Source: Pseudomonadota bacterium | GTDB lineage: Bacteria; Pseudomonadota; Gammaproteobacteria; Burkholderiales; Thiobacillaceae | Length of the DNA stretch: 14,475 nucleotides | Reading direction: 5' to 3' | Assembly: GCA_021791235.1 (NCBI GenBank) | Contig: JAJYXA010000501.1 | Location: 1-14,475, forward strand | Shown here: positions 13,524 through 14,475 of the stretch, piece after piece | Layout of the letters: the number at the start of each line of letters is the position of its first letter | How positions within the stretch are numbered: position 1 is the first letter of the stretch | Translations under genes and position numbers: made by a program | The notes under the pieces: model-generated | The model's input: only the letters and a program-made list of their open reading frames with translations | Databases searched by the model: none | What the model was told of the DNA's origin: nothing

Positions 13524-14475
13524 ATGTTAAAGAATCTAAGCATCAAGGCGCGGCTGGTTTTCGTGATCGGCCTCCTGTCCGTGCTGCTCATCGGCATCGG
13601 GGTCATGGGGCTGGCCAGCCTGAGCGCCACCAACGCTTCGCTGAAAACCGTCTACGAAGACCGGGTGGTTGCGCTGGGCCAGCTGGAACGCATTTCCGCG
13701 CTGATGAACCACAGCCAGATCATCGTGGGCGAGTCGGTTTCCGGCCAGCTGTCGGCCTTCCCTGAAGATACGGCAGTGGTCGACAAGCGTGTGAGCGAGA
13801 TCAGGAACGGGATAACGGAAATCGACGCGTTCTGGAAAGCCTACATGGCGACCTATCTGACGCCAGAAGAGAAGAACCTTGCCAAAGAGTTCGACGTCAA
13901 TCGCAGGAAATACGGACGGGAAGGCCTGCTGCCTGCGCTGGCTGCCTTGGCCGCCCATGATTTCCAGCAAGCGGGCGAAATCCTGCAGGGGCCGATGAGA
14001 GAGACCTACCCGCCGGTGCGGGCCAGTGCCGAGGCGCTCATCGCGCTGCAGTTGGATGTTGCCAAGGGAGAATTCGAGGCGGCGCAAACGCGCTTCGCCA
14101 TGGTGCGGAATGTGTCCTTCATCGTGATTGCGGCGGGTGTGCTGCTGGCGGCGCTGATCGGCTTCTGGCTGGTTCGCGCGATTTCCCGTCCCCTGAACGA
14201 GGCCGTCCGGATCGCCGAGAGCGTGGCTGCCGGCGATTTGACGCAAAACATCGAGGTTCGCAGCCAGGACGAAACCGGCCAGCTGATGCAGGCGATGAAG
14301 AACATGAACGCCAGCCTGGTGAACATCGTCGGCCAGGTGCGCGACGGCACCGAGACCATCGCCGTCGCCTCGCGCCAGATCGCCACCGGCAACACCGACC
14401 TGTCCTCGCGCACCGAATCGCAGGCCTCCAGCCTGGAAGAGACCGCCAGCTCGATGGAAGAGCTGACCGGCACCG
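13524..14475 (+). CDS. Methyl-accepting chemotaxis protein (3' partial)
   Basis: This is a transmembrane chemoreceptor that senses a periplasmic signal and controls CheA. The first 317 residues are visible and the gene runs off the window. Layout: cytoplasmic start and first membrane helix (about 11-31, VFVIGLLSVLLIGIGVMGL); periplasmic, largely helical ligand domain of about 160 residues (32-195) that looks like the four-helix-bundle type rather than Cache; second membrane helix (about 196-216, VSFIVIAAGVLLAALIGFWL); HAMP (217-269), with ISRPLNEAVRIAESVAAGDL; then the first methylation helix with SSRTESQASSLEETASSMEE, containing the E-E pair expected of methylation sites. GAGG at 13512-13515 supports the ATG at 13524. 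The ligand cannot be told from sequence. Placement after cheW suggests the same transcription unit. Confidence 0.93.
   Translation, partial: MLKNLSIKARLVFVIGLLSVLLIGIGVMGLASLSATNASLKTVYEDRVVALGQLERISALMNHSQIIVGESVSGQLSAFPEDTAVVDKRVSEIRNGITEIDAFWKAYMATYLTPEEKNLAKEFDVNRRKYGREGLLPALAALAAHDFQQAGEILQGPMRETYPPVRASAEALIALQLDVAKGEFEAAQTRFAMVRNVSFIVIAAGVLLAALIGFWLVRAISRPLNEAVRIAESVAAGDLTQNIEVRSQDETGQLMQAMKNMNASLVNIVGQVRDGTETIAVASRQIATGNTDLSSRTESQASSLEETASSMEELTGT

Overview
The window is a GC-rich stretch of a motile, flagellated proteobacterium. Gene order, protein sequences and repeat types suggest a betaproteobacterium, possibly a relative of the Thiobacillus/Nitrosomonadales group; that placement is an inference from memory, not from a search. 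All supported genes lie on the plus strand, and intergenic gaps do not exceed about 195 bases.

Region 1 (1-9790) is a flagellar basal body, hook and junction cluster in the classical order flgD (5' end cut off by the window)-flgE-flgF-flgG-flgH-flgI-flgJ-flgK-flgL. It encodes the hook cap, hook, proximal and distal rod, L ring, P ring, rod cap with muramidase, and the two hook-filament junction proteins. Region 2 (9798-13442) follows 7 bases later and is a chemotaxis cluster. It holds a small CheZ-like protein with a D-x3-Q signature, then cheY, cheA and cheW. Region 3 (13524 to the end) is the 5' part of a methyl-accepting chemotaxis receptor gene that runs off the window. The window therefore links the machine (rod, rings, hook) to the signalling path that controls it (receptor, CheW/CheA kinase, CheY, probable CheY phosphatase). 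No cheR, cheB or cheD is seen here.

The most unusual feature is not a gene. Four of the five gaps between flgE and flgJ (E-F, F-G, H-I, I-J) each hold one copy of a 108-138 base inverted-repeat element. Each arm is three tandem copies of the octamer CACAGAGR. The ends are asymmetric (TCAC on the left, AAC on the right), so all four copies point the same way, and their interiors differ. The fifth gap (G-H) holds a different palindrome, an inverted doublet of a REP-type unit, and this makes the flgH start ambiguous. The other gaps (D-E, J-K, K-L and all che gaps) hold neither repeat. A third cluster of small palindromes sits inside the coding region for the FlgJ linker.

No complete previously undescribed protein system is visible. 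The points most worth pursuing are the oriented repeat series in the flg operon, the divergent CheZ-like protein, and the palindrome-rich linker of FlgJ.
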